The notes under the pieces: generated by a model
The model's database searches: none
Told to the model about the DNA's origin: nothing
The model's input: only the letters and a program-made list of their open reading frames with translations
DNA from: Cristatella mucedo
Lineage: Eukaryota > Bryozoa > Phylactolaemata > Cristatellidae
NCBI GenBank assembly: GCA_009760855.2
Contig: WPIO01000132.1
Location: 350,001 to 402,500 of the forward strand
Direction of reading: 5' to 3'
DNA length: 52,500 nt
Shown here: positions 40,565 to 51,681 of the stretch, piece by piece
How positions within the stretch are numbered: position 1 is the stretch's first letter
Layout of the letters: each line of letters begins with the position of its first letter
Position numbers and translations under genes: made by a program

Positions 40565-42763
40565 GGATAGCATCGCGTTCGCTGCTGCAGTTTGCCTCGT
40601 AGATGGGCCATCGATCAGCCACTGACAGACTGATTGCAGCCACACAGAGCGGACCGGCCGTCTCTAGGCAGCGAGCGATAGGTACTGGGCGCTCGGCTAT
40701 CGGGCGCTTGCGTGCCGTAAGCAGCAGCAGCAGCATCGTGCGTGCCTCGTAGAGCTGCACCGTTCCTCGGACCTACTCTGTACGCGTGCTCGGTCGAGCT
40801 CACGTCACGAACTCTCGTCGAAATCGACGTGTCTCGCTCACCTCTCTACAGGCTCTCGCTAGCGCAACTGTATCGCCAAACAACAAAACAATAACTCGCT
40901 AGCGCAACTGTATCGCCAAACAAGCCGCAGTCGCGAAAGCAGCGAGCCCTAGAGGCGACTGCGGGCTCTAAAGCTCGGCGCCGGCAGTTGTTTCACCACC
41001 GCCGCCGCCACTCCAATCCTCCTCGCACGGGCATTTCTGAACCGTCCGAGTACGACCAGTCAGTCCATTAGCCGATTGAGGATCTTCACAAATAGATTAA
41101 ATAAAAATAAAGCATGAAAAATAAAAAAATAAAAAATAAAATAAAACAAATGAAGCAAGCCTCCAGCCGCATTGCAACCAGGGACGCCTTTCAGTTCCGA
41201 GTTGCTACTAGTATTAGCCGGCCGGACGCGCCGCCGCTCTCGGCGAGTTTCTTTTGCCCCGATCGGACTCGACCGAACAAAACCAAGTGGCGCCTCTAGC
41301 GCAGCCGCGGCGCCGCCGCCGTTGGGTGCGAGACGGGTCAGATCGAGCTGCGTTGAGCCTCGTTTGCGTCCTCCGTCCGGCTCGCTGCCAGCCCCGCGCC
41401 GGTAAACGAAAGCGAGCGGAGCGGAGCCGGGTCTTGCCCCTGTCCGATGTTCGTCGCACCGAGAGCCGTTTCTCGGTAGGGCGCCGCCGACTGCACCCGG
41501 TTTCGACTCAGCCCGCATCGGCGGCAACGGTCGGACGCCACCTGCCGCCCGCAAAGAGTCAGACTGCCGTTGGCTCTTCTCCAACCGGCGTCGCCGGGCG
41601 TTCCGGCGTCGGCTGCCTGCGGCCGATGCGGTCGCGCCTGCGACCAGCGCAGTGGACGGCGGCCTACTCGGCCGTCTCGCGTACATTTATTGCTTATTAG
41701 TCAGCCGTCGGCGGGTGGCGGTCGCACGAGGACAAAGCGTCCGCTTTCGATAAAAGTAGGCTACGCCGCACGGCAGCTATATTCGGCTCGCCGTCCCCTC
41801 CTCCCTCCTCCTCTCCACCCACGCGTACCGCGGCGGCGTGCATTCGCTCGCCGGTCGGCGCGGACGTCAAAGCTCGGCGGCCGCGCCGCCGCCCCCCCCC
41901 CCCCAGGCCGGAATGTCCAGGAAACGCGCTGCTGCTGCGGCGGCGGCAAATACGGCAACGGCGTCCTGAAGTGACTCACGCGCCAGAAATGCCGGCGCTG
42001 GCTTTATGAGCTCGCGGACCGGCCTCGCGACGCCGGCAACTCGTTTTTTGCTGACAAAAGGGTAGCGCAGCGCAACGGACGCTGCCGCGACGGCGCCGAG
42101 CGAATGGCCAGCAGCCAGACGGCGGCGGCGGCGCCCCGTTGCCTGGCACCGTGCGATCGTCGGCAGGCGCGTCTGTTACAAAAAGACGCATGTCGCAATG
42201 GCTGCCGGTCGCGTGGCGCAAGCTGGCGTCCCAGGCGAGAGAGTGCAGCGGTTCGCGCGACAACCGTCGCTGACGTCGACGCCCCGACGCTCGTGCGACG
42301 CCCGCGTCGAAAGGCAGTACTTCATGGGCGGGTCGCCACCGCTTACTAATGACACTGGCAGCCCGCCCCCCTTCCAAGTCTCTGCATCGCTTCATGCCGA
42401 GAGCGGCGGTCGGTTCAAGTAGTCAAGCGGTTCGGCTACAGTAGAGCTCGCCTATTTTTTTCTACACTCGCCGTAGTTAGTCTTCTGCGTCTTCGGAGCT
42501 GCCGCAGCCGCCATCGCCGCTGTCGCTCGGCTGTCTCTCGGCTAGCAATCAGCCCAGCGTTGCTCGAATGTCGGCCGCTGCTAGTGTCGTCGTCGTCGTC
42601 GTCGTCGTCCGGCTCTCTAGATGAGCGCAACAGCAGCGCCTTTCTGTCGGCATTGGCGCTGGAGACGAGAGAAAGGGAGATCGAGAGGAGCCCAGAGTCG
42701 TGCAGCACTCGTAGCGCAGCAGCCGCGAGCCTTTCCGGCGGCGCTGCTGCTGCTGCTGAAACA

Positions 42764-42765
<2 letters not shown>

Positions 42766-42831
<66 letters not shown>

Positions 42832-42837
42832 GGCGGG
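42766..42837. repeat. GGC trinucleotide repeat, about 24 units
   Basis: GGC repeat with a single GTG interruption near 42,818. In plus-strand translation it gives poly-Ala or poly-Arg, but no gene is supported around it. Confidence 0.95.
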
Positions 42838-42950
42838 GAGCAGCTACGTCGGGCAGATTGCGACTGTCAAGAGCCATCGTATGCTACGGGCGCTCTTCGC
42901 TGTTGCTGAAATGGCGGCGAGCTAAGTCGGCCATATTGTGACTGATTTTA

Positions 42951-43950
42951 ATTATTCGTAATTACCGTTTTGCATCGTTACCCATGTCGCGGCCAAACTG
43001 CAATCTGCTGCGAATATTGCCGATACGTCTAAGGGAACGAAACTTGAGTGCGCTCACGACGGCAGCAGGACTGAGCTTACGACTGCTAATCTAGGATATG
43101 TCAAGCGCGATAAGGTGACTAATGTAGCATAAGTGCGGGCCATAGTTGAAGTTCCGTTTGCTGAAATCGGCAAGCTTGGTATGCGACTTGAAGAGCCAGA
43201 GATTAGGGTGTCAAATGAGAGCATATAAATAGCTGCCGATAGCGTGCAAGTGTCTGGTACCATGGCCTTGACTGACGATGTGAGGTGCGAAGTTGTCGTT
43301 CTCTCTGAGTCGGTTATAGCCACTGTGGAGCCGGTGACTGCTGTAACTTGCTTTAAGACTGCTATTAGGGGAGCTGTTGATGTTATTGACAGCTGTTCTG
43401 ACGCTGGGCACAGGCTGTTTTCCTGCACAGAGAGCCTTCTACTCACGACGTCTGCACTATGAGTAATATGACTGTTTTCGACCCTCAATACGGGTCCGAT
43501 AAGGGCAGTTGCTTACAGGTAGATGCGGAATGCAGTGCTATGGAAATGCCTCGCACGACGCTGCTTCACGCTGCCGAGCAGGATCGCTTTATCTAATAAG
43601 CGAGCTCTAATTTTCTATGAAGGCTTCTCTTCTCATTTTGCAGAGTTTAGGCAGCTTCTTCGTATCTAGCTTCGTAGCTAGCTTGCGTATCCTAATGTCT
43701 GCGACCTCTACGATGTCTGCCACGGACACCCGGTGAATGCAACGCTGCCATCTTCGAGTACAGGCACGCCTACTGACGTGGCTACGGCGTTTGCTAAGGA
43801 TGCTGAGTCGATGCGCCGTAAAAGAGCAATGCATTTTACTTCCTGCTGCATTTCTCAGCAGCCCGACTGTTCGCTGCGCTTCGAAAGTCTGCCAGTTGGT
43901 GAATGCGTCTAAGAGACGATGGACATTGGACGATTGCTGACTCGGCTCCC
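42951..43950. other. Unassigned sequence
   Basis: A minus-strand open frame of about 150 codons (43,054-43,488 and slightly upstream) is rich in Ser/Thr and has no family I recognise and no canonical start. Nothing else identified. Confidence 0.4.
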
Positions 43951-43951
43951 T

Positions 43952-44440
43952 TCAGTCTCTGGCTCCAGCCTACCTATCAGATCTACTGCCCCACCAGGCC
44001 AAGCATCGTACCGCCTGTTTTTCGGAATCCAACAGTTTACCAATACCTCATACAAACCTCAAATCTTTTGCAGGCCGTGCCTTTAGTCTGTATGCTCCCA
44101 AAGCCTAGAACTCACTCCCGACTTGCGTCACGACATCCCCTGACTTGACGACATTTAAAAAAAAATTAAAAACGCACCTATTTATGACAGCTTCTAGTGG
44201 GTCCCTGCGATTCGTCCCTTAAGTGCTTATGTGTGCTGAAACTGTGCATGCTGCCACTAACCACACTTGCAAGCTAACCCTGTGCATGTCACCCCTAACC
44301 ATTTTAATTTTGCTGTTTATTGAGCTTGCTAATACTAGTCATTCAATCATGCTTTCTTTGCAGAAAATGTACAGCACCTAGAAATAGATTGAGCTCTATG
44401 AGGGAGCTTTATCAAGCGTGTTATTATTATCATTAATGCT
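43952..44440 (+). mobile_element. 5'-truncated LINE 3' end (copy H)
   Basis: Begins CTCCCTTCAGTCTCTGGCTC and matches 49,083-49,578: CAGATCTACTGCCCCACCAG, GGCCAAGCATCGTACC, the 3' UTR (GTGCATGCTGCCACTAACC) and tail (AAATGTACAGCACCTAG) ending in ATT repeats at 44,421-44,436. The frame is broken. Confidence 0.85.
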
Positions 44441-44444
44441 ACTA

Positions 44445-44990
44445 CTGAGCATGATCCTTTGAAGTCACAATTGCTCATGCATCCTTGCAGGGAGGTCGGC
44501 TCCTTCATGTCTTATGTGTACTAATCTCCTTCTAGTTTGAGAGATCGGTTCGAGTGTCTACTAAGATAGGGCTGCGACGGCGAGTACAGGCGCGCTCGTC
44601 TGTCTCGTCGGCCGATGCCGAGGGAAGTGCTGACGACACGAACGTCTGAAAAAAGGCAGAGGCGCACGCCTTCTGGAGACGCATAGCAGCTCAGCTCGTT
44701 GACCTGTAACGTATGCCGGCCGGTGGCGAGAAAGATGAAAACGAGATAGCTTCAACTGCAGCTTCGGACAAGGTCTCGGAAAAAACCTTTCGAGCAGTGG
44801 CATAGCCAGGGGGCACATGAACACGTGTCACCATCCCCTCTTAAAGGGAGGCTGCGTTCTGGGCCGCCTTCTGTTTCTACGCCCACCCCCGACCATCATC
44901 GACGACGATGTTGTGTGTTTGCCGAAATGAAAATCTCACTGGTGTTTCCCCCTACGTAAAACGTTTGCCGGTCTTGCCTCGAGATACAAA
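44445..44990. other. Unassigned sequence
   Basis: No feature recognised between the LINE tail and the minisatellite. Confidence 0.4.
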
Positions 44991-44992
44991 CC

Positions 44993-46058
44993 CGCCATCG
45001 CTCCGCCATCGCTCCGCCATCGCTCCGCCATCGCTCCGCCATCGCTCCGCCATCGCTCCGCCATCGCTCCGCCATCGCTCCGCCATCGCTCCGCCATCGC
45101 TCCGCCCGCTCCGCCATCGCTCCGCCATCGCTCCGCCATCGCTCCGCCATCGCTCCGCCATCGCTCCGCCATCGCTCCGCCATCGCTCCGCCATCGCTCC
45201 GCATCGCTCCGCCATCGCTCCGCCATCGCTCCGCCATCGCTCCGCCATCGCTCCGCCATCGCTCCGCCATCGCTCCGCCATCGCTCCGCCATCGCTCCGC
45301 CATCGCTCCGCCATCGCTCCGCCATCGCTCCGCCATCGCTCCGCCATCGCTCCGCCATCGCTCCGCCATCGCTCCGCCATCGCTCCGCCATCGCTCCGCC
45401 ATCGCTCCGCCATCGCTCCGCCATCGCTCCGCCATCGCTCCGCCATCGCTCCGCCATCGCTCCGCCATCGCTCCGCCATCGCTCCGCCATCGCTCCGCCA
45501 TCGCTCCGCCATCGCTCCGCCATCGCTCCGCCATCGCTCCGCCATCGCTCCGCCATCGCTCCGCCATCGCTCCCTCCATCGCTCCGCCATCGCTCCGCCA
45601 TCGCTCCGCCATCGCTCCGCCATCGCTCCGCCATCGCTCCGCCATCGCTCCGCCATCGCTCCGCCATCGCTCCGCCATCGCTCCGCCATCGCTCCGCCAT
45701 CGCTCCGCCATCGCTCCGCCATCGCTCCGCCATCGCTCCGCCATCGCTCCGCCATCGCTCCGCCATCGCTCCGCCATCGCTCCGCCATCGCTCCGCCATC
45801 GCTCCGCCATCGCTCCGCCATCGCTCCGCCATCGCTCCGCCATCGCTCCGCCATCGCTCCGCCATCGCTCCGCCATCGCTCCGCCATCGCTCCGCCATCG
45901 CTCCGCCATCGCTCCGCCATCGCTCCGCCATCGCTCCGCCATCGCTCCGCCATCGCTCCGCCATCGCTCCGCCATCGCTCCGCCATCGCTCCGCCATCGC
46001 TCCGCCATCGCTCCGCCATCGCTCCGCCATCGCTCCGCCATCGCTCCGCTATTGCTTG
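44993..46058. repeat. 11-bp minisatellite, about 97 units of GCCATCGCTCC
   Basis: A near-perfect array of about 1,065 bases. Irregular units are few: a shortened unit near 45,105 (CCGCCCGCTCCG), a 10-base unit near 45,200 (CCGCATCGCTCC), a variant near 45,573 (GCTCCCTCCATCG) and a decayed final unit near 46,050. The unit has no stop in any frame, so long meaningless open frames appear on both strands. Confidence 0.98.
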
Positions 46059-46059
46059 G

Positions 46060-47425
46060 CAGAAATTTACGATAGGGTTAAGGAAGTGGCGAAGCCAAAC
46101 ATTGGCACCTACCGGCAGCTGGTTTTGTAAGGTGTCTTCACTAATCCGGCTGAGGACGGCCTTAATTTAAGAGGCGCAGCGAAACTGCGACTTGCTGCAT
46201 CGACAGAAATGTGACTGCCGAGATATTATTCGCGTTTCCTAAATTATTATGGCTAAGGACCGGCTATGTAATTATCCGCGGTTAAGTGCTACGTAAGCCC
46301 AGGCCTTGCAACATGATGTCAGTTTCGCTCTGGGCTCTCAACAAGGCGGAGTTGCGCCGGAGGCTTTCTGCCGGTCGGCAGTTCAGCGGTGCTCTGGACG
46401 CCTTCTTCCAGGGCTTTTCCCTGCGAATGAATCTCGACGCCCGCTACTAAACGTTGGTCGAATAGAGAGAGAGAGAGAGAGTTCTTAACGGCACGGATTG
46501 TTTGGCTTGGCATCTTTAGTTATGAGCGCTCGTCGTTGCTCCCGAGTTTCGCAACTGTCGCGACATACCCGCGAGCGTCAGTGCTGTACCTGCAAGTCGC
46601 TAGCGCCCGGTTCAAACGGTCGGCGCGTCTCCGCTATTTGTCGCGCATCGGGCAGCACGGGCAGCCGGGCGGCGGCATCGCAGCGCAACGAGCGTCGCTC
46701 TTCTCGCGGCCCGAGGCTCTGGCGTCTGTGGCTCTTCGCGGATTGGGTAGCCCGCTCCACTCCGTTCGCGTTGGACTGCTCGCTATTTATTCGTCGGACG
46801 CGCTAAAGCGAGCGCCAGATCGAGGCGAGAATACTGGTGTCGGCGTAGCTACGCAACGACTGGAGACGCAGGCGCGCGCCTGCCTGCCGTCTTCGTACGT
46901 CTTCGCGGTAGAGCGAGCGATCCACCGAGACGCTTCGGCGCGCTTCTCTTCCGAGGTACCGTCGGTGGCCGGATGACCTCGACCTTCTTGTCCGCCACTC
47001 GCCGCTCGGAAGCCGCGGACGAGTTTGGCGAGAGCGCGCCTGCCTCGACGAACGGTCTTGCAATGCAAATCTGAGGCGGCGGAAATAATTGCCGCGGGCA
47101 AGGTTCGCTAAGCAGCTCTGTCTGCCTGTCTGTCCGTCCGTCTGCCGCTCCTGCCGCTCCGGCTGCTTACGCTGGCGCCCGCCGCCGCCGCGCTGGCGCC
47201 CGCTTCCCTCTGCCTCAGCTTTCTGGATCGCGAATCACGAACGTACGTCGGCTCGTACTCGTTGGCTGCAATTGTCACGCTGCGACGCGTTTATAGCTGA
47301 TGCGCATTCCGTCACTAATCGGCTGACATGCTTACTTCTCAGCTGTCGGAGAGAGTTGCTGTTTTTTCACTTAGGGTGCCATGCGAGTGCGTTATGAGTC
47401 CAGCTGCTGAAATAAGACGGTCGTG
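46060..47425. other. CpG-rich block without recognised genes
   Basis: Short GA run at about 46,464-46,481. Overlapping open frames on both strands from 46,498 to 47,400 show no recognisable domain. Confidence 0.5.
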
Positions 47426-47568
47426 CAGCTAATTCGGTGACGTTTTTTCATAGAGCCAGGTCACATCGCGCTATTGGCGCAGTACGCATTTCTCGCTGCG
47501 AAACATGGTCGCCAGCGTCTGTTTTATATCTATGACAAATAAACCGGTTTGAAGATATCTTTTCTGCG
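47426..47568 (+). repeat. Unclassified dispersed repeat X, copy 2
   Basis: Colinear with 21,786-21,925: CAGCTAATTCGG, TTTTCATAGAGCCAGGTCAC, GGCGCAGTACGC, AACATGGTCGCCAGCGTCTG, and a diverged 3' part. It ends about 45 bases before the LINE copy A. Confidence 0.75.
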
Positions 47569-47603
47569 TAGAATTGTCCTAAAACATCGAAACTGGATGC
47601 TAA

Positions 47604-49469
47604 ACACTAAAACCTGATGATCCTTGTGATGATCTAGCCGATCGCTTCTCTCGATTCTTTGTGCAGAAGATAGACAAAATCAGGGAATCCATCCCTGCGA
47701 TGACAACCTTCCCACTAGAATGCTGTTCCTCGGTTCCTGGCTGCGCCTCAATGTCTGCATTTAAACAGGTCACCAGTGATGTAGTCCTAAAGCTCGTATC
47801 TCAATCAAAGAAGACAACAAGTCCACTGGACCCTATTCCCACTGTCCTGCTCCTACGTTGCATTGATCTGCTGCTGCCATGCATAACCAACATCATTAAT
47901 ATGTCATTAGCCTCAGGTCAGGTCCCAGCACCTTTCAAAAAAGCTGTAGTCAGGCCACTTCTCAAGAAAGCTACACTAGACCAAGAGAACTTAAGCAACT
48001 ACCGCCCAGTCTCCCTTCTACCATTCCTATCAAAGACACTGGAACGGGTCGCGGCAGACCAGCTGAACTCGTATATCGAAACCTCACACCTTGCTAGTAA
48101 GTTCCAGTCTGGCTTTAGAGCTAATCACTCCACAGAGTCAGCATTGCTTCGGGTATACAACGACCTACTTAGGAATGCAGACATGGGTAGAGTGTCTCTT
48201 CTTGTTTTGCTCGATCTTTCGGCAGCTTTTGATACCATCGATCACAAAGTACTTCTAGAGCGCCTCTCATCTCGCCTGGGCATCACTGGCACTGCTCTGC
48301 AGTGGTTCAGGTCCTATCTCAGTGGGAGACTCCAGAGTGTTGACGTGAATGGACAAAGATCATCTGAAGTACCTCTAAAATATGGAGTACCTCAGGGCTC
48401 TGTGCTAGGTCCGGTCCTTTTCACCGTTTATACTCTCCCTCTCGCTGATGTGATTGCCAAGCACAATCTAGGCTTTCACTTCTATGCGGATGACACTCAG
48501 TTGTACCTTTGCTTTGATCCCTCCCAGCCTTCGAGCACCTCAAATTCTCTCAACTCACTTGCTGCATGCATTGATGACATCCGATCATGGATGGCAGCAA
48601 ATTTTCTAAAACTAAACGATGATAAAACTAACTTACTAGTTATGGGCAAACCTAGTGTTATTCAGAAATTGGAAAGGCTGACTTTCAAAATTGGCTCTGC
48701 CAGCATATCTCCAGTTGCATCAGCTCGAAATCTAGGTGTCATATTCCAAAGCGACCTCTCGTTAGGCGACCATATCAGCTCCACAGTCAAATCCGCCTAT
48801 TTTCAGCTTCATAACATTGCTAAAATTAGAGCTTGTTTAGATAAGGTTACCACGTCCAAGTTGGTCTATGCATTCGTGACATCCCGTCTCGACTTCTGCA
48901 ACTCACTGATTACTGGCCTACCAGCATGTGCGATCAGGCGATTGCAGCTGGTGCAAAACTCTGCAGCTAGGCTTGTCTGTCGTGAGCGTCGCAGTTGCCA
49001 CATTACTCCACTTCTCGCCGACCTGCACTGGCTCCCAGTCAAGCAACGGATTGACTTCAAGGTTTTTTTGCTCACTTTTAGGTCCCTTCATTCTATGGCT
49101 CCAGCCTATCTGTCAGATATACTACCCCATCAGGCCAAGCATCGTACCACCCGCTTTTTGGAATCCAACAGTCTAGAAATACCTCGTACAAACCTTAAAT
49201 CCTTTGGAGACCGTGCATTTAGTTCATATGCTCCCAAAGCCTGGAACTCCCTCCCGACCTGCGTCAGAACATCCCCTGACCTGACCACATTTAGAAGAAA
49301 CTTAAAAACATACCTATTTAGGACAGCATTTAGTGGGTCCCTGCGATTCGTCCTTCATGTGCTTGTGCGTGCTGACACTGTGCATGCTGCCACTAACCAC
49401 ATTTGCATGCTGACCCTGTGCATGTCACCCCTAAACATGTTATTCATTGTGCTTGTTTTTCAAGCATGA
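47604..49469 (+). CDS. CR1/L2-like LINE ORF2, reverse transcriptase and C-terminal domain (endonuclease missing)
   Basis: One uninterrupted frame runs from a TAA at 47,601 to 49,469. Counting from 47,661, 602 residues contain LSNYRPVSLLPFLSKTLERV (111-130), FQSGFRANHSTESALL (148-163) and motif A LLDLSAAFDTIDH (183-195; D185 and D191). Motif B YGVPQGSVLG (241-250) and motif C FHFYADD (272-278) follow. The C-terminal region has FCNSL, LQLVQNSAARL, LHWLPVKQRI and GDRAFSSYAPKAWNSLP. All catalytic aspartates are present. The function in intact elements is target-primed reverse transcription. The copy lacks the N-terminal endonuclease, so it is not autonomous. There is no RNase H domain, as is usual for this clade. 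Confidence 0.88.
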   Translation, partial: TLKPDDPCDDLADRFSRFFVQKIDKIRESIPAMTTFPLECCSSVPGCASMSAFKQVTSDVVLKLVSQSKKTTSPLDPIPTVLLLRCIDLLLPCITNIINMSLASGQVPAPFKKAVVRPLLKKATLDQENLSNYRPVSLLPFLSKTLERVAADQLNSYIETSHLASKFQSGFRANHSTESALLRVYNDLLRNADMGRVSLLVLLDLSAAFDTIDHKVLLERLSSRLGITGTALQWFRSYLSGRLQSVDVNGQRSSEVPLKYGVPQGSVLGPVLFTVYTLPLADVIAKHNLGFHFYADDTQLYLCFDPSQPSSTSNSLNSLAACIDDIRSWMAANFLKLNDDKTNLLVMGKPSVIQKLERLTFKIGSASISPVASARNLGVIFQSDLSLGDHISSTVKSAYFQLHNIAKIRACLDKVTTSKLVYAFVTSRLDFCNSLITGLPACAIRRLQLVQNSAARLVCRERRSCHITPLLADLHWLPVKQRIDFKVFLLTFRSLHSMAPAYLSDILPHQAKHRTTRFLESNSLEIPRTNLKSFGDRAFSSYAPKAWNSLPTCVRTSPDLTTFRRNLKTYLFRTAFSGSLRFVLHVLVRADTVHAATNHICMLTLCMSPLNMLFIVLVFQA

Positions 49470-49578
49470 TTTTACTTACTATTCTATTGCGTATCACTTT
49501 GCAGCAAATGTAAAGCACCTAGAAAGAGATTAAGTTCTCTGAGGGCGCTTTATCAAGTGCAATATTATTATTATTAAA
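47612..49578 (+). mobile_element. Young 5'-truncated CR1/L2-like LINE (copy A)
   Basis: Begins at CCTGATGATCCTTGTGATG, matching copy D near 10,420, and ends with the 3' UTR and tail (GCAGCAAATGTAAAGCACC, AGAAAGAGATTAAGTTCTC, GGGCGCTTTATCAAGTGC) plus ATT repeats to 49,578. It has an intact frame and near identity to copy B at 9,061. A target duplication is uncertain: CTAAAACC at 47,607 resembles TCTAAACC at about 49,580. Confidence 0.88.
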
Positions 49579-49696
49579 ATCTAAACCTCAAAAAACCTCA
49601 AAGCTTAACTAAATACAAAATCTAACCACTAGATCCTAAAACGTGAACCCAAAAGAATTCACCACCCCAAAGCACTGCACCCATAATCCTAAACTC

Positions 49697-49840
49697 TAAG
49701 CTAAAATTATACTACGAAATGTGTTCACATAACGTAAATATAAACAGACGCTCGTGCCTACGTTTAGCAGCCTGCTTTTTGCACTGTGCCTGTAACAGCA
49801 ACTGAGCTAGCTCTATGAAAAGACGCCGAAGAATTAGCTG
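49697..49840 (-). repeat. Unclassified dispersed repeat X, copy 3
   Basis: Reverse-strand copy colinear with the other two: CAGCTAATTC, TTTTCATAGAGCTAGCTCAG, GGCACAGTGC, AGCGTCTGTTTATATTTACG, TTTTAGCTTAG. Confidence 0.75.
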
Positions 49841-49844
49841 TATA

Positions 49845-50760
49845 GGCTGGCAGCTTATACGGCGTCGTTTATTCACGGAGCCGTGAGGTATCGACGCTGT
49901 TGGTTTATTAAACATGCGTAGCAAGCCGGCTGAAATATTGTGACAGTGACCGTTTGATTATTAAAAAGCTCTTGACGTTAGCTCTTGTATGTTCAAGTCA
50001 AATAGGTGATGGGAAATAATGAACATAAAGTTCACAGTAGGTACGCTGAAGCTCTGGTCCATTAGGACTCACAGTTCGTGCCCGTTCAGTAAACTTATTA
50101 AAAAAGGCATTACATTTATTTATTATTACATATTGTATATTATTTATTTATTTAAAAACAGTAAATTTATTTAAAAGTGGTTCCTGTTTTACGAATGTAA
50201 TTACTGCTCTTAAAATTAACATTGCTGTGTAATATCGCCTATTATTCTGTATGTGGATTAGCTTATCTAGAACAGTTTATGAGGCAGAGAAAGTCTATTC
50301 CCTATACAGAGGAGTCCTGGGTTGCGCACCTACTCCGTAATTGGATTAGGTTCATAAACCGCATCGTGATTTCCCATAGGGTACTATGGGAAACATTGTA
50401 ATTCGTTTTCCGAGTCTGGCAAAAAATTGTGAAAAGTCGCTCCTGCATGAACAAAATGCGTATGATTTTGGAATGAAGCATCGACTTATAGTCGCCGAGC
50501 TGATCGAGGCTACTGGTAGATGTACAGCACTCATACTTCCACAGAGTGCCCTAATGATTGATCCTAAGACGAAATACGCCCACCGGATGGAAACAGTTGC
50601 TGCATTGCTAGAAGCAACTCTATAGCTATATCAGTATTGGTGCAAACACTGCAAGTAATATTACGAATAAGTAAACAGATGGATTTTTTGCTGGAAAAAT
50701 CCTGCGAGAAATGCGGCAACGCTCTGGCATCTGACAGCCGACCCATCTAGTAAAATCACA
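49845..50760. other. Unassigned AT-rich sequence with a hairpin
   Basis: A perfect 10-bp inverted repeat lies at 50,370-50,393 (TTTCCCATAG, GGTA, CTATGGGAAA). A plus-strand open frame of 79 codons (50,386-50,625) has no family I recognise and begins inside that hairpin. Confidence 0.5.
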
Positions 50761-51205
50761 AGCTTGTTATTGCAGTCTGCGATCCTCAACATCCTGGCCG
50801 TTCGCTACTGCCGTTGTCCTCTACGGCGTCTTTGCCGTCGTTTGTGCTCGCGACAAGCACCGTCACTAGCAGCCTGAAATCTGCGACGGGCGAGAGCTGC
50901 CACCGCCGCCACCGCCACCGTCCGGGAGCGGGCGGTGGGCCTTCACCGCCGTCAGCGTGCGGCTCGGTGAGACAACGGGCTCACTACTTCCGTTGCGGTC
51001 GCTCGCCGCTAGCCCGCTAGCTCTGCGACGGAGCCTCGCGCCGCGAACGCGACAGCACACTCAAACCGCGGCGCAGCGAACGAGTCGTCGTCGCCGCTGC
51101 CGCCGCCGCCGCCGCAGGCGCCCTGAGCGTGGCCGTGCCCCCAAGAGAGGACTCCGGATCGTAGACCGACCGACAGCGCCGCCGCCGCCGCCGCCTCGCC
51201 GCCGA
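50761..51205. other. CpG-rich block without recognised genes
   Basis: GCC/CCG-rich; open frames overlap on both strands. Nothing supported. Confidence 0.5.
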
Positions 51206-51208
51206 CGG

Positions 51209-51272
51209 TTGATAATAATAATAATATTGCACTTGATAAAGCGCCCTCAGAGAACTTAATCTCTTTCTATTT
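51209..51272 (-). mobile_element. LINE/SINE 3' tail fragment
   Basis: Reversed tail: ATAATAATAATATTGCACTTG, given as AATAATATTGCACTTG, then AAAGCGCCCTCAGAGAACTT, cut at TCTCTTTCTA. Only about 60 bases, inside a CpG-rich block. Confidence 0.75.
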
Positions 51273-51274
51273 GC

Positions 51275-51680
51275 TGATGGCACGAGAGCTGTCCCGAGGC
51301 TGGCCGCTGCTGCGGGCTGCGCCGCGACGCTTTGAAGTTCTTAAGCGTTCTGGCCGCCGCCGCCGACGGCGTGCCAGTTTGTGCAGGGCAAGCGAGCGGC
51401 CAGCTTCGCGGCCGCGGCGTCGAGCGCCGGGAGACCGACGAGTCCTGTCGACCACTTTTTCTTTGGATGGAGAGGAGAGTCGTCGGGGTTCTTCTGGCTC
51501 GAACCGCAGCGGCCGCGAGACGGCGGCGTCGGAGGCGGCGCCGCCCCAGCGACTGCGACACGACGATACGACTGATTGAGAAACGTCCGCTCGCGAGCTT
51601 TGACAGAAGCCGGCGCGACCTGTGCGGCGACCGAGGCGGCAATCTATCGAGCAGGGCAAGAAAGCGTAAGCGGCAGCAAT
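51275..51680. other. CpG-rich block without recognised genes
   Basis: Continuation of the CpG-rich composition; no supported gene. Confidence 0.45.
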
Positions 51681-51681
51681 C

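Larger units (their letters stand above)
40300..42950. other. CpG-rich block with short tandem repeats, no recognised genes
   Basis: Contains three exact 17-bp units (GTATACGTATAGTAGAC, 40,514-40,564), a 29-base direct repeat at 40,855-40,883 and 40,895-40,923, a GTC run (about 42,580-42,610) and a GGC run (42,766-42,837). Open frames overlap on both strands because stops are rare. None shows a domain I can name. Confidence 0.55.

Noticed and set aside
41060-42925. Open frames of 120-210 codons with poly-Ala or poly-Arg
   Set aside because: Same compositional effect, and GGC/GTC repeats supply the homopolymers.
43054-43488. Minus-strand frame of about 150 codons
   Set aside because: No ATG near its start, Ser/Thr-rich, and no similarity I recognise. 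Kept only as unassigned sequence.
44993-46058. CRISPR-like array
   Set aside because: The units are contiguous with no spacers, and the genome is eukaryotic. It is a minisatellite.
44896-46170. Several long open frames of 355-420 codons on both strands
   Set aside because: They are produced by the 11-bp minisatellite, whose unit has no stop codon in any frame. The translations are pure 11-residue repeats.
50386-50625. Plus-strand 79-codon frame
   Set aside because: Starts within a hairpin and has no recognisable family. The length is within chance expectation.
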